From assembly GCA_028868735.1 (NCBI GenBank), contig JAGWTW010000035.1, positions 1 to 32,229 of the forward strand: DNA of 32,229 nt, in the 5' to 3' direction. Origin of the DNA: Hyphomicrobiales bacterium. GTDB lineage: Bacteria; Pseudomonadota; Alphaproteobacteria; Rhizobiales; Beijerinckiaceae. Made by a program: the position numbers and the translations under genes. Under the pieces are notes generated by a model. The model saw only the letters and a list, made by a program, of their open reading frames with translations. It was not told where the DNA came from and made no database searches. Of the stretch, positions 16,892-23,223 are shown piece after piece (the first letter of the stretch is position 1; each line of letters opens with the position of its first letter).

Positions 16892-17512
16892 CTAGGCCTG
16901 CGACGCCCGGAGCGCGGCAAGCGCTTCGGGCGTGTCTATGTCGAGCGCCGCGCCGGACTCCGCGACGACGACCTCTTTCACGCGCAAGCCTTCGCGCATG
17001 AGCAGCTTGCGCGCGCCTTCGTCGCCTTCAAGCGCGGCGACCTGCGCAAACAATGTGCGCGACAAAAGCACGGGATTGCCGCGCCGGCCTTCGACGACCG
17101 GGACGACGGCGTCGACGCCGGGCTCGCGTGCGAACGTCTCGATCATCATCTGCACGAGAGCGGCCGGCACGCGCGGCATGTCGGCGAGCATGACGAGCGC
17201 GCCGGCGCAATGGGCGGGCGCAGCCGCTATGCCGGCGATCACGGACGACGCGATGCCCGAGGCGTAGGCCGCGTTCGGCGCCTCCCGTATCGGAAGCCCC
17301 GTCAAAGCGGACATCACAGCTCCGCGCGCGTGGCCGGTCACGACGACGACCGGCGCCGCGCCGCTTGCGAGCGCCGCCTCGACCACATGGCGCACGAGCG
17401 GCTTGCCTTCGAAGATTTCAGTCAGTTTCGTGCGGTCCGCCGCACCGCCGGCAAAGCGCGACGCGCGCCCTGCCGCCAGCACGATCGCCGCGATCTCAGG
17501 CGTCTGCGTCAT
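16892..17512 (-). CDS. MobA/MocA-like molybdenum cofactor nucleotidyltransferase
   Basis: A 206-residue NTP transferase that would attach CMP (or GMP) to the molybdenum cofactor, the last step before insertion into an oxidase of the xanthine dehydrogenase/CO dehydrogenase family. The N-terminal nucleotide-binding loop is IVLAAGRASRFAGG followed by Thr-Lys-Leu; later come LADMPRVP and GRRGNPVLLSR. Its location after XdhC and MoeA-like genes favours a MocA-type cytidylyltransferase. The start at 17512 overlaps the upstream MoeA-like frame by 17 nt in another reading frame. In many Hyphomicrobiales, from memory, these two parts are one fused protein. Last gene of the cox-type operon. Confidence 0.88.
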   Translation of the reverse strand: MTQTPEIAAIVLAAGRASRFAGGAADRTKLTEIFEGKPLVRHVVEAALASGAAPVVVVTGHARGAVMSALTGLPIREAPNAAYASGIASSVIAGIAAAPAHCAGALVMLADMPRVPAALVQMMIETFAREPGVDAVVPVVEGRRGNPVLLSRTLFAQVAALEGDEGARKLLMREGLRVKEVVVAESGAALDIDTPEALAALRASQA

Positions 17513-18524
17513 CGTCTTCCGGCGCGCCGCCTTCGCGCGGCTGCGGCCGCGACACGATTTCCATCAACAATCCCCCCGCGCCCATGCGCCGGATGTCGGC
17601 CGCGGTCACCGGCACGCCGGCCAGCAACCGCTGCAAGACCCAGTCGAACCCATTCTCCTTCGGGCTGCGCGCGCAGCCCGGCGCGCCGATGACGGGCTTG
17701 CCCCCGCACGTCGCGCCGAGGAGCAGGAGATTGCCGGGGTCGACGGGCATGCCGAAATGCGCGATGGCGCCGCCGGCGGATTCGATCGCCGCGGGGATCA
17801 CGTCGCGCCGGTCGGTGATGGCGGAAGCGCCGAAGACGATCACGAGATCGCTGTCCTTTTCGGCGGCCGCGATCGCCGGGCCGAGGGCATGCGCCTCGTG
17901 CGCGACGCGCGCGCTCGAGGCGATGCGCGCGCCGGCGGGCGCGAGCCTTTGTGCGAGCACGCGTTCGGTCTTGTCGACCGTCGAGGGCTTCAGCCCCGGA
18001 AGCAGCGTCGAAACGACGCCGACCCGCAAAGGCCGGAATTCCTGGATGCGCAACGCCGCGTCTTTGGCGATTGCCAGCGCGCTTGCGAGAATTGCGCCAT
18101 CGACCGCGAAAGGAATGATCTTCACGGTCGCGACCATTTCCCCTTCGACGACCGCGCGCATCGGGGGCAGCGTGGCGACGGTGACCGCCTCGTCGATCTC
18201 GTTGATCCTGTCGAGCGCGCGCGCATCGATCACGAGAACGCCGGCGCGCGTCGCAAACAGATTGCACCGGCCGGTGAACGGCGCGTCGAGCCTGAGATTT
18301 GCGCCGGCGAGCGCGCGCGCGAGCGCAAGCGCCGCCTCGTCCTCGCCGATGTCGCCGGGCTCCAGCCGCGCGACGACGATCTCGCCGACGCCGGCCGCGC
18401 GCAACATCTCGATATGCGTCGCGTCGACGACGTCGCCCTTTTTCAGCGTCAGGCCGGGACGCCGCACCGCATGGGCGACGATTGCGCCTTCGGCATCCCC
18501 GACCGCGACCGGACCAAATTTCAT
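17496..18524 (-). CDS. MoeA-like molybdopterin-binding protein
   Basis: A 342-residue protein with a MoeA/MogA-type molybdopterin-binding (MoCF) domain, acting in the cytosol in cofactor delivery. The N-terminal part (MKFGPVAVGDAEGAIVAHAV, LKKGDVVDATHIEMLRAAGV, ARLEPGDIGEDEAA) resembles MoeA domains I-II. The MoCF-like part is in the C-terminal half: GVVSTLLPG, SDLVIVFGASAITDRRDVIP, GGKPVIGAPGCARSP. Its ATG overlaps the XdhC C-part stop as ATGA, so it is translationally coupled. It ends in an acidic tail EDDDADA that overlaps the MobA-like start. Relatives often continue straight into the nucleotidyltransferase domain. Confidence 0.85.
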   Translation of the reverse strand: MKFGPVAVGDAEGAIVAHAVRRPGLTLKKGDVVDATHIEMLRAAGVGEIVVARLEPGDIGEDEAALALARALAGANLRLDAPFTGRCNLFATRAGVLVIDARALDRINEIDEAVTVATLPPMRAVVEGEMVATVKIIPFAVDGAILASALAIAKDAALRIQEFRPLRVGVVSTLLPGLKPSTVDKTERVLAQRLAPAGARIASSARVAHEAHALGPAIAAAEKDSDLVIVFGASAITDRRDVIPAAIESAGGAIAHFGMPVDPGNLLLLGATCGGKPVIGAPGCARSPKENGFDWVLQRLLAGVPVTAADIRRMGAGGLLMEIVSRPQPREGGAPEDDDADA

Positions 18525-19228
18525 GCGGCTTTCTCTTTGTCCGCGCGCAGCGGCTTCTTGCGCAAGGAGAGCACGATCTCGCCGAGCACCGAGACCGCGA
18601 TCTCGGCCGGACTGACAGCCCCGATGTCGAGGCCGATCGGCGCATGGATGCGCGAGAGCGCATCCTGCCCGAAACCTGCCGCGGTCAGGCGCTCGATGCG
18701 CTTGGCGTGCGTCTTTCGCGAACCGAGCGCGCCGATGTAGAAACATTCCGCCTTCAGCGCGAGATCGAGCGCGGGATCGTCGATCTTCGGATCGTGCGTC
18801 AACGCGGCGAGCGCCGTGTATCTGTCGAGGCCGAACGACGCGAGCGCCTTGTCCGGCCATTCGGCGACGACGCGCACGTTCGGAAAGCGCTCGGGCGTCG
18901 CAAAGGCCGTGCGCGGATCGACGATCGTCACGTCGAAATCGACCATGCGAGCCATTTCGGCGAGCGCCTGGCTGACATGCACGGCGCCGATGACGACGAG
19001 GCGCGCGGGCGGCGCCTGCACCGTGAGAAAATAGGATTTGCCATCGTGTTCGACCGAACCGCTCTTGCCCATGCGCAATTGCCGGTCGAGCATGTCGGCG
19101 AGCGGATCGTCGGCGATGGCGTCGCCTTTTACGAGGCGCTGCGCGCCCGCGCCGAGATCCGTGACGAGCACGGCTGCGCGCCGCGCACGGCGCTCCTCGT
19201 TGAGCGCGGCGAGAAGATCGAGCTTCAT
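18521..19228 (-). CDS. XdhC/CoxF-type maturation protein, C-terminal (Rossmann) part
   Basis: A 235-residue protein covering the central and C-terminal domains of XdhC/CoxI, which bind molybdenum cofactor and help sulfurate and insert it into xanthine dehydrogenase-like enzymes. It opens with LLAALNEERRARRAAVLVTD, then a Rossmann-like LVVIGAVHVSQAL. The Gly-Ala-Gly-His usual at that site reads Gly-Ala-Val-His here. YIGALGSRKTHAKRI and IHAPIGLDIGAVSPAEIA follow. Its ATG immediately follows the TAG of the N-terminal part, in the same reading frame and with no spacing, so the two halves look like one gene cut by a single amber codon with re-initiation. The stop overlaps the next gene as ATGA. 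Confidence 0.9.
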   Translation of the reverse strand: MKLDLLAALNEERRARRAAVLVTDLGAGAQRLVKGDAIADDPLADMLDRQLRMGKSGSVEHDGKSYFLTVQAPPARLVVIGAVHVSQALAEMARMVDFDVTIVDPRTAFATPERFPNVRVVAEWPDKALASFGLDRYTALAALTHDPKIDDPALDLALKAECFYIGALGSRKTHAKRIERLTAAGFGQDALSRIHAPIGLDIGAVSPAEIAVSVLGEIVLSLRKKPLRADKEKAA

Positions 19229-19564
19229 CTAGTCGACCCTCTCGACATAAACGCGGATGCGTCCGCCGCAAGACAGACCGACGCGCCAGGCGGTCTCGTC
19301 GGCGACGCCATATTCGAGCGTGCGCGGCTTGCCGTCGGCGATGACGTCCTGCGCTTCCGTCACGACGTCGCCCTCGACGCAGCCGCCGGAAACGGAGCCG
19401 AGGAACTTGCCCTCGTCGTCGATGACGAGATGGCTGCCGACCGGCCGCGGCGCCGAGCCCCAGGTTTCGACCACCGTGGCGACAGCGACGCCGCGGCCGG
19501 CGCGTTTCCAGCTTTCCGCCTGGGAGAGAATGTCTTCTTCGGTTGCGAGCATGATCGCCTCCAT
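19229..19564 (-). CDS. XdhC/CoxF-type maturation protein, N-terminal part
   Basis: A 111-residue protein consisting only of the XdhC_CoxI N-terminal domain: AVATVVETWGSAPRPVGSHL, the conserved SVSGGCVEGDVVTEA with its cysteine, then LSCGGRIRVYVE. It should work with the C-terminal part next to it in molybdenum cofactor insertion. Starts are possible at 19564 (MEAIM) or 19552 (MLATEE). It ends TAG at 19231-19229 and the C-part begins ATG at 19228 in the same frame. Two-gene XdhC arrangements are, from memory, common in alphaproteobacterial cox-type clusters, so this need not be a mutation. Confidence 0.88.
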   Translation of the reverse strand: MEAIMLATEEDILSQAESWKRAGRGVAVATVVETWGSAPRPVGSHLVIDDEGKFLGSVSGGCVEGDVVTEAQDVIADGKPRTLEYGVADETAWRVGLSCGGRIRVYVERVD

Positions 19565-19571
19565 CCGGACT

Positions 19572-19623
19572 GCGAGCCGTCAGGCTCGCTCTGTTTCTCG
19601 ACTATGCGGGCCCGAAGGCTCGC
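19572..19623. repeat. Tandem pair of similar hairpins between coxE-like and XdhC genes
   Basis: GCGAGCC-GTCA-GGCTCGC (19572-19589) and GCGGGCC-CGAA-GGCTCGC (19606-19623) are two 7-bp stems with 4-nt loops and the same right arm, 16 nt apart. They lie in the 68-bp gap after the coxE-like stop. No T-run follows on the minus strand. They may be a small repeat family or an mRNA processing/stability site inside the operon. Confidence 0.55.
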
Positions 19624-19632
19624 GGTCCATCG

Positions 19633-20877
19633 CTATGCCGCCCGCAGCCACTTGCGCGGATCGGTCGACGCGGAATTCTTCTCCTCGGCGAGCGCTTTCA
19701 CAAGGTCGGCCATCGACTGGAGATTATGAATCGGCCTGAACTCGTCCACATGCGGCAACATGGCGCGCACGCCCGACGCCTTCGCCTGGAACTCCGAATA
19801 GCGCAGCAGCGGATTGACCCATATGAGGCGCCGGCACGACTTATGTAAGCGCTCCATCTCGGCTTCCAACAGGTCCAGGCGGTCACGCTCGAGCCCGTCG
19901 GTGAAAAGGACGCAGACAGCGCCCTGCCCGAGCACGCGCCGCGACCATTCCCGGTTGAAGGCGTGCAGCGACGTCCCGATGCGCGTACCGCCCGACCAGT
20001 CCTTCACATCGGCGGAGCAGTCGGCGAGCGCCTCGTCGACATCCTTCTGGCGCAAGGCGCGCGTGACGTTGGTGAGCCGCGTCCCGAACAGGAAGGTATG
20101 GACGCGCCGGCGCTGATCGGTGAGCTGATGCAGGAAGTGCAGGAAGACGCGCGTATAATCGCTCATCGAACCCGAAATATCGCAAATCGCCACGATCGGC
20201 GCGTAACGTTCCGCATGCGCGCGAAACGCGAGTTCTATGCCGGCGCCGCCGGCGCGAAGCGAGTTGCGGAACGTGCCGCGCGGATCGATGCGGCCGCCGT
20301 GCGGATCGCGCTTCCAGCGGCGCAGGCGAATTTTTTCAGACGGCATGCGCAGCCGCGCGATCGCCGCGCGCGCCTGCGCGATTTCAGCCGCCGTCATCTG
20401 CGCGAAATCTTTCGTCTGGAGGACTTCGGACGCCGACATTGTGAAACGCGCGTCGACCTCGACCTGCTCCTTCGGTTGCTCCTGCGGCCGGTTCTTGTAA
20501 AGCGCGTCGGTAACGCGGGCCGCGCCCGCATCGGGCTTTTTCGGTTCGCTGTGGTCGATCGCTTGCGGCGACATCATCGCGATCAGCTTCTCCATGAAGC
20601 CGCGCTTCTTCCAGAAGATGTTGAAAGCCTGGTCGAAGATGATCGTGTGCTCGTGCTTCTTCACGAACACGGCGTGCAGGGTCGCATAGAAATCCTGCCG
20701 CGCGCCGATGCCGGCGGCCTCCACCGCCTCGATCGCGTCGATCACGCTGCGCGGCCCGACCGGCAAGCCGGCGTCGCGCAGCGCGCGCGCGAAATAGAGG
20801 ATGTTTTCGGCGAGCTTTCCCGCCGAGGCGGGGGCCGAGGCCGCAAAGGGATTGGTATGGCGGTCCGAGGGTTGCAT
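19633..20877 (-). CDS. coxE: CoxE-type VWA-domain protein
   Basis: A 414-residue protein with a C-terminal von Willebrand factor A domain. In Oligotropha, CoxE works with the CoxD ATPase in assembling the copper-sulfur-molybdenum site of CO dehydrogenase; here it would act on an unnamed molybdenum hydroxylase. The N-terminal half holds LAENILYFARALRDAGLPVG and the segment HEHTIIFDQAFNIFWKKR. The metal site (MIDAS) is DISGSMS, starting at Asp233, with Thr and Asp further on (SGGTRIGTSLHAFN, VLFTDGLERD). The family ending SGVRAMLPHVDEF with IHNLQSM is present. It follows the CoxD-like gene across a gap filled with palindromic repeats (20905-21010). Confidence 0.88.
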   Translation of the reverse strand: MQPSDRHTNPFAASAPASAGKLAENILYFARALRDAGLPVGPRSVIDAIEAVEAAGIGARQDFYATLHAVFVKKHEHTIIFDQAFNIFWKKRGFMEKLIAMMSPQAIDHSEPKKPDAGAARVTDALYKNRPQEQPKEQVEVDARFTMSASEVLQTKDFAQMTAAEIAQARAAIARLRMPSEKIRLRRWKRDPHGGRIDPRGTFRNSLRAGGAGIELAFRAHAERYAPIVAICDISGSMSDYTRVFLHFLHQLTDQRRRVHTFLFGTRLTNVTRALRQKDVDEALADCSADVKDWSGGTRIGTSLHAFNREWSRRVLGQGAVCVLFTDGLERDRLDLLEAEMERLHKSCRRLIWVNPLLRYSEFQAKASGVRAMLPHVDEFRPIHNLQSMADLVKALAEEKNSASTDPRKWLRAA

Positions 20878-20904
20878 GAAGCCGCTTCATCTATTTCTGC
20901 GAAA

Positions 20905-21010
20905 CCCTCGCTCCGAGGAAGCCGCGCAGCGGACGTCTCGAAGGGCGAGGGCGCATTGCCGATACAACCGATCTTCCGAGGAGCGGCCCGTTCGCTCCTC
21001 AGGATGCGGC
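20905..21010. repeat. Two adjacent palindromic repeats between coxD- and coxE-like genes
   Basis: One unit (20905-20951) begins CCCTCGCTCCGAGGA and ends TCTCGAAGGGCGAGGG. The second (about 20973-21006) is TTCCGAGGAGCG, then a short loop, then CGCTCCTCAGG. The units resemble a GAGGAGCGGC / TCTCGAAGG palindrome scattered through Hyphomicrobiales genomes. They fill most of the 143-bp gap inside the operon without an obvious terminator. Confidence 0.65.
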
Positions 21011-21020
21011 GCCGATAATT

Positions 21021-21965
21021 CTACACGCGCGCTTTCATGTCCGCGCTCACTTCGTTCACGAGCTCCGTCGCCTTCGAACTGTCGATGCGCGCAATGTCGT
21101 CCTGGTATTTGAGCAACACGCCGAGCGTATCCGAAACGAGGTTCGGATCGAGCGCGACCGCGTCGAGTTCGGTCAGCGCGGACGCCCAGTCGAGCGTCTC
21201 GGCGACGCCCGGCGACTTGAACAGATCGAGCTTGCGCAGCTTCTGTACGAACAGCACGAGCGCTTCCGTCAGCTTCTGCGGCGCCTGCGGCGCGCGCGCC
21301 CGCACGATCTCGATCTCGCGCGAGGCGTCGGGATAGTCGACCCAATGATAGAGGCAGCGGCGTTTCAGCGCATCGTGGATTTCACGCGTGCGGTTCGACG
21401 TGATGATGACGATCGGCGGCTCGTCCGCCTTGATCGTGCCGAGTTCGGGAATCGTGATCTGGAAGTCCGAGAGGATTTCGAGCAGGAAAGCTTCGAATGC
21501 TTCGTCGGTGCGGTCGAGTTCGTCGATCAGCAGAACGGGCGGCCCCTCGACGGCAGGCTCCAGCGCTTTCAACAACGGGCGCTCGATCAGGTAGCGCTGC
21601 GAGAAAATGTCGTGCTCGATCTGCGTGCGGTCGTGCTCGCCGGCCGCTTCCGCGAGCCGGATCGCCATCATCTGCTGGGCATAATTCCATTCGTAGACGG
21701 CGGCTGCCGCGTCCAGTCCCTCGTAGCATTGCAGGCGAATGAGCTTTCGCCCCAGCGTCTGCGCCAGCACCTTGGCGATCTCGGTCTTGCCGACGCCCGC
21801 CTCGCCTTCGAGAAACAGCGGGCGACCGAGCCTGAGCGCCAAAAACAGAACGGTCGCCAGCGATCGGTCGGCCACGTAGTCTGCCGATCGCAGCAAGGCG
21901 AGCGTCGCCTCGATCGTTTCGGGGGTGTTTCGCGAAGAACCCTGCGCCGTCGCCGTATCCTGCAT
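21021..21965 (-). CDS. coxD: MoxR-family AAA+ ATPase, CoxD-like
   Basis: A 314-residue AAA+ ATPase of the MoxR group, which acts as a chaperone in metal-centre assembly; CoxD is the member used for CO dehydrogenase maturation. Walker A is GEAGVGKT (54-61) and Walker B is LLIDELDR with Asp148-Glu149. Sensor 1 is IVIITSNRTREIHDALKRR, which also gives the arginine-finger region. Pairing with a VWA protein directly downstream is the standard MoxR-VWA arrangement. It is the first gene of the minus-strand maturation operon and is divergent from the PcaD-like gene across 154 bp. The target enzyme is not encoded in the window. Confidence 0.9.
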   Translation of the reverse strand: MQDTATAQGSSRNTPETIEATLALLRSADYVADRSLATVLFLALRLGRPLFLEGEAGVGKTEIAKVLAQTLGRKLIRLQCYEGLDAAAAVYEWNYAQQMMAIRLAEAAGEHDRTQIEHDIFSQRYLIERPLLKALEPAVEGPPVLLIDELDRTDEAFEAFLLEILSDFQITIPELGTIKADEPPIVIITSNRTREIHDALKRRCLYHWVDYPDASREIEIVRARAPQAPQKLTEALVLFVQKLRKLDLFKSPGVAETLDWASALTELDAVALDPNLVSDTLGVLLKYQDDIARIDSSKATELVNEVSADMKARV

Positions 21966-22119
21966 GTCCTCTGCCGCCTCCCGGTCAATCGGCCTTCAAT
22001 ATAGTGCATCGCAGGCGCTGCGGCACGGGACTAAAGTACGGGCGGCATTGCGCGAGGCTCTTGCAGGCGGCGCAGCACAGGCTAGTCTGCCGCGCGATCG
22101 ATCCGCGGCGGAGGCTCTC

Positions 22120-23196
22120 ATGGCTGACATGAAAATCGGCGACGAAATCTTCAATGTCGAAGTCGAGGGGCCGGCGAATGCGCCGCCGCTCATTCTGTCG
22201 AATTCCCTCGGCTCGGACCTGCACATGTGGGATCCGCAGATGCCTGCGCTGACCAGGCATTTCCGGGTCATCCGCTACGATTCCCGCGGCCATGGCAAGA
22301 GCGTCGCCAGCGAGGGGCCCTATTCCTTCGAGCAACTCGGCCGCGATGCGCTGGCGATCCTCGACGGGCTCGGGGTCGAGAAGGCGTCCTGGATGGGGCT
22401 GTCGAAGGGCGGCGGCGTCGGCCAATGGCTTCTCGTCCATGCGCCCGACCGGATCGAGCGGGCGGTGCTCGCCAATACCGCGGCGAAATTCGGCGCGCCG
22501 GATGTCTGGAACGAGCGCCTGCGCGTCGTCAGCGAGCACGGCCTCGCCGGATTGGTCGAAGGCACGATCGACCGTTGGTTCACGAAGAGCTTTCAGCAGA
22601 AGAATCCGGATGCGATCGCCCGCATTCGCGAATCCTTCCTTGCGACGCCGGCCGTCGGATGGGCGGCCTGCAGCTCCGCATTGCGCGACGTCGACCTGCG
22701 CGAGGCGATCCGGGCGGTGCGCGCGCCCGTCCTCGTGGTCGTCGGCAAACACGATCAGGGGACGCCGCCGGCCGCCGGGCGCGAGATCGCCGACGCGATC
22801 CCCGGCGCGCGCCTCGTCGAACTCGACGCCGCGCATCTGTCCAACGTCGAGGCCGCCGAAGCGTTCAATCGGGCGGTCGTCGAATTCCTGACGGAGCCCG
22901 CGCCGAAGATAGCGCGCCCGAAATCCTTCCCGCATCGGCGCCCGAAGAAGGCCGCCAAGAAAGCCGTCGTGCGCCCCGAACCGCGCGCGGCGAAGAAAGC
23001 TGCAAAAAAGACCGCGAAGAAGGCCGCCAAGAAAGCCGGCAAGAAGATTGCGAAAAAAGCGGCCAGGAAGGCGCCGAAAAAATCCGCAGCAAAAAAGGCT
23101 GCAAAGAAGGGCGTCAAGAAGGGCGTGAAAAAAGCGGCCGGGAAGCCCGTGAAGAAAGCAGCCAAGCGCGCAACGAAAAAGGGCCGGAAGCGCTGA
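22120..23196 (+). CDS. PcaD-like alpha/beta hydrolase with histone-H1-like Lys/Ala-rich tail
   Basis: Residues 1-258 look like 3-oxoadipate enol-lactonase (PcaD), which opens the lactone ring in the protocatechuate branch of aromatic degradation. Segments include PPLILSNSLGSDLHMWDPQM, RYDSRGHGKS, the nucleophile elbow GLSKGGG with Ser95, Asp212 in GKHDQGTPP and His239 in AAHLSNVEAAEAFN. From about residue 259 to 358 the chain changes to repeated Lys-Lys-Ala-Ala-Lys units without any break in frame, like histone H1 or AlgP tails, and should bind nucleic acid or another polyanion. A strong GGAGG ribosome binding site (22110-22114) is 5 nt before the ATG. No other pca genes are adjacent, so the substrate is unproved. 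The last codons also form a terminator hairpin. Confidence 0.88.
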   Translation: MADMKIGDEIFNVEVEGPANAPPLILSNSLGSDLHMWDPQMPALTRHFRVIRYDSRGHGKSVASEGPYSFEQLGRDALAILDGLGVEKASWMGLSKGGGVGQWLLVHAPDRIERAVLANTAAKFGAPDVWNERLRVVSEHGLAGLVEGTIDRWFTKSFQQKNPDAIARIRESFLATPAVGWAACSSALRDVDLREAIRAVRAPVLVVVGKHDQGTPPAAGREIADAIPGARLVELDAAHLSNVEAAEAFNRAVVEFLTEPAPKIARPKSFPHRRPKKAAKKAVVRPEPRAAKKAAKKTAKKAAKKAGKKIAKKAARKAPKKSAAKKAAKKGVKKGVKKAAGKPVKKAAKRATKKGRKR

Positions 23197-23206
23197 CTTC
23201 CGGCCC
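23176..23206 (-). terminator. Intrinsic terminator of the minus-strand acyl-CoA operon, inside the end of the PcaD-like gene
   Basis: GGGCCGGAAG (23181-23190) and CTTCCGGCCC (23197-23206) form a perfect 10-bp stem; the 6-nt loop contains the TGA stop of the plus-strand gene. Read on the minus strand, the stem is followed by TTTTTC (complement of 23180-23175), the classical pattern. It ends transcripts from the binding-protein gene and may also act on the plus strand, where only GACTTTC follows. Confidence 0.85.
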
Positions 23207-23223
23207 GACTTTCGCGCGAGATT

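Noticed and set aside
22755..23165. Phe/Ala-rich hydrophobic minus-strand frame resembling a membrane protein
   Set aside because: It is the antisense of the Lys/Ala repeat codons (AAG/GCC read as CTT/GGC), not a real gene.
22940..23190. Possible CRISPR or tandem DNA repeat in the Lys-rich stretch
   Set aside because: Repetition follows codons for Lys and Ala with irregular spacing; there are no constant repeats separated by unique spacers.
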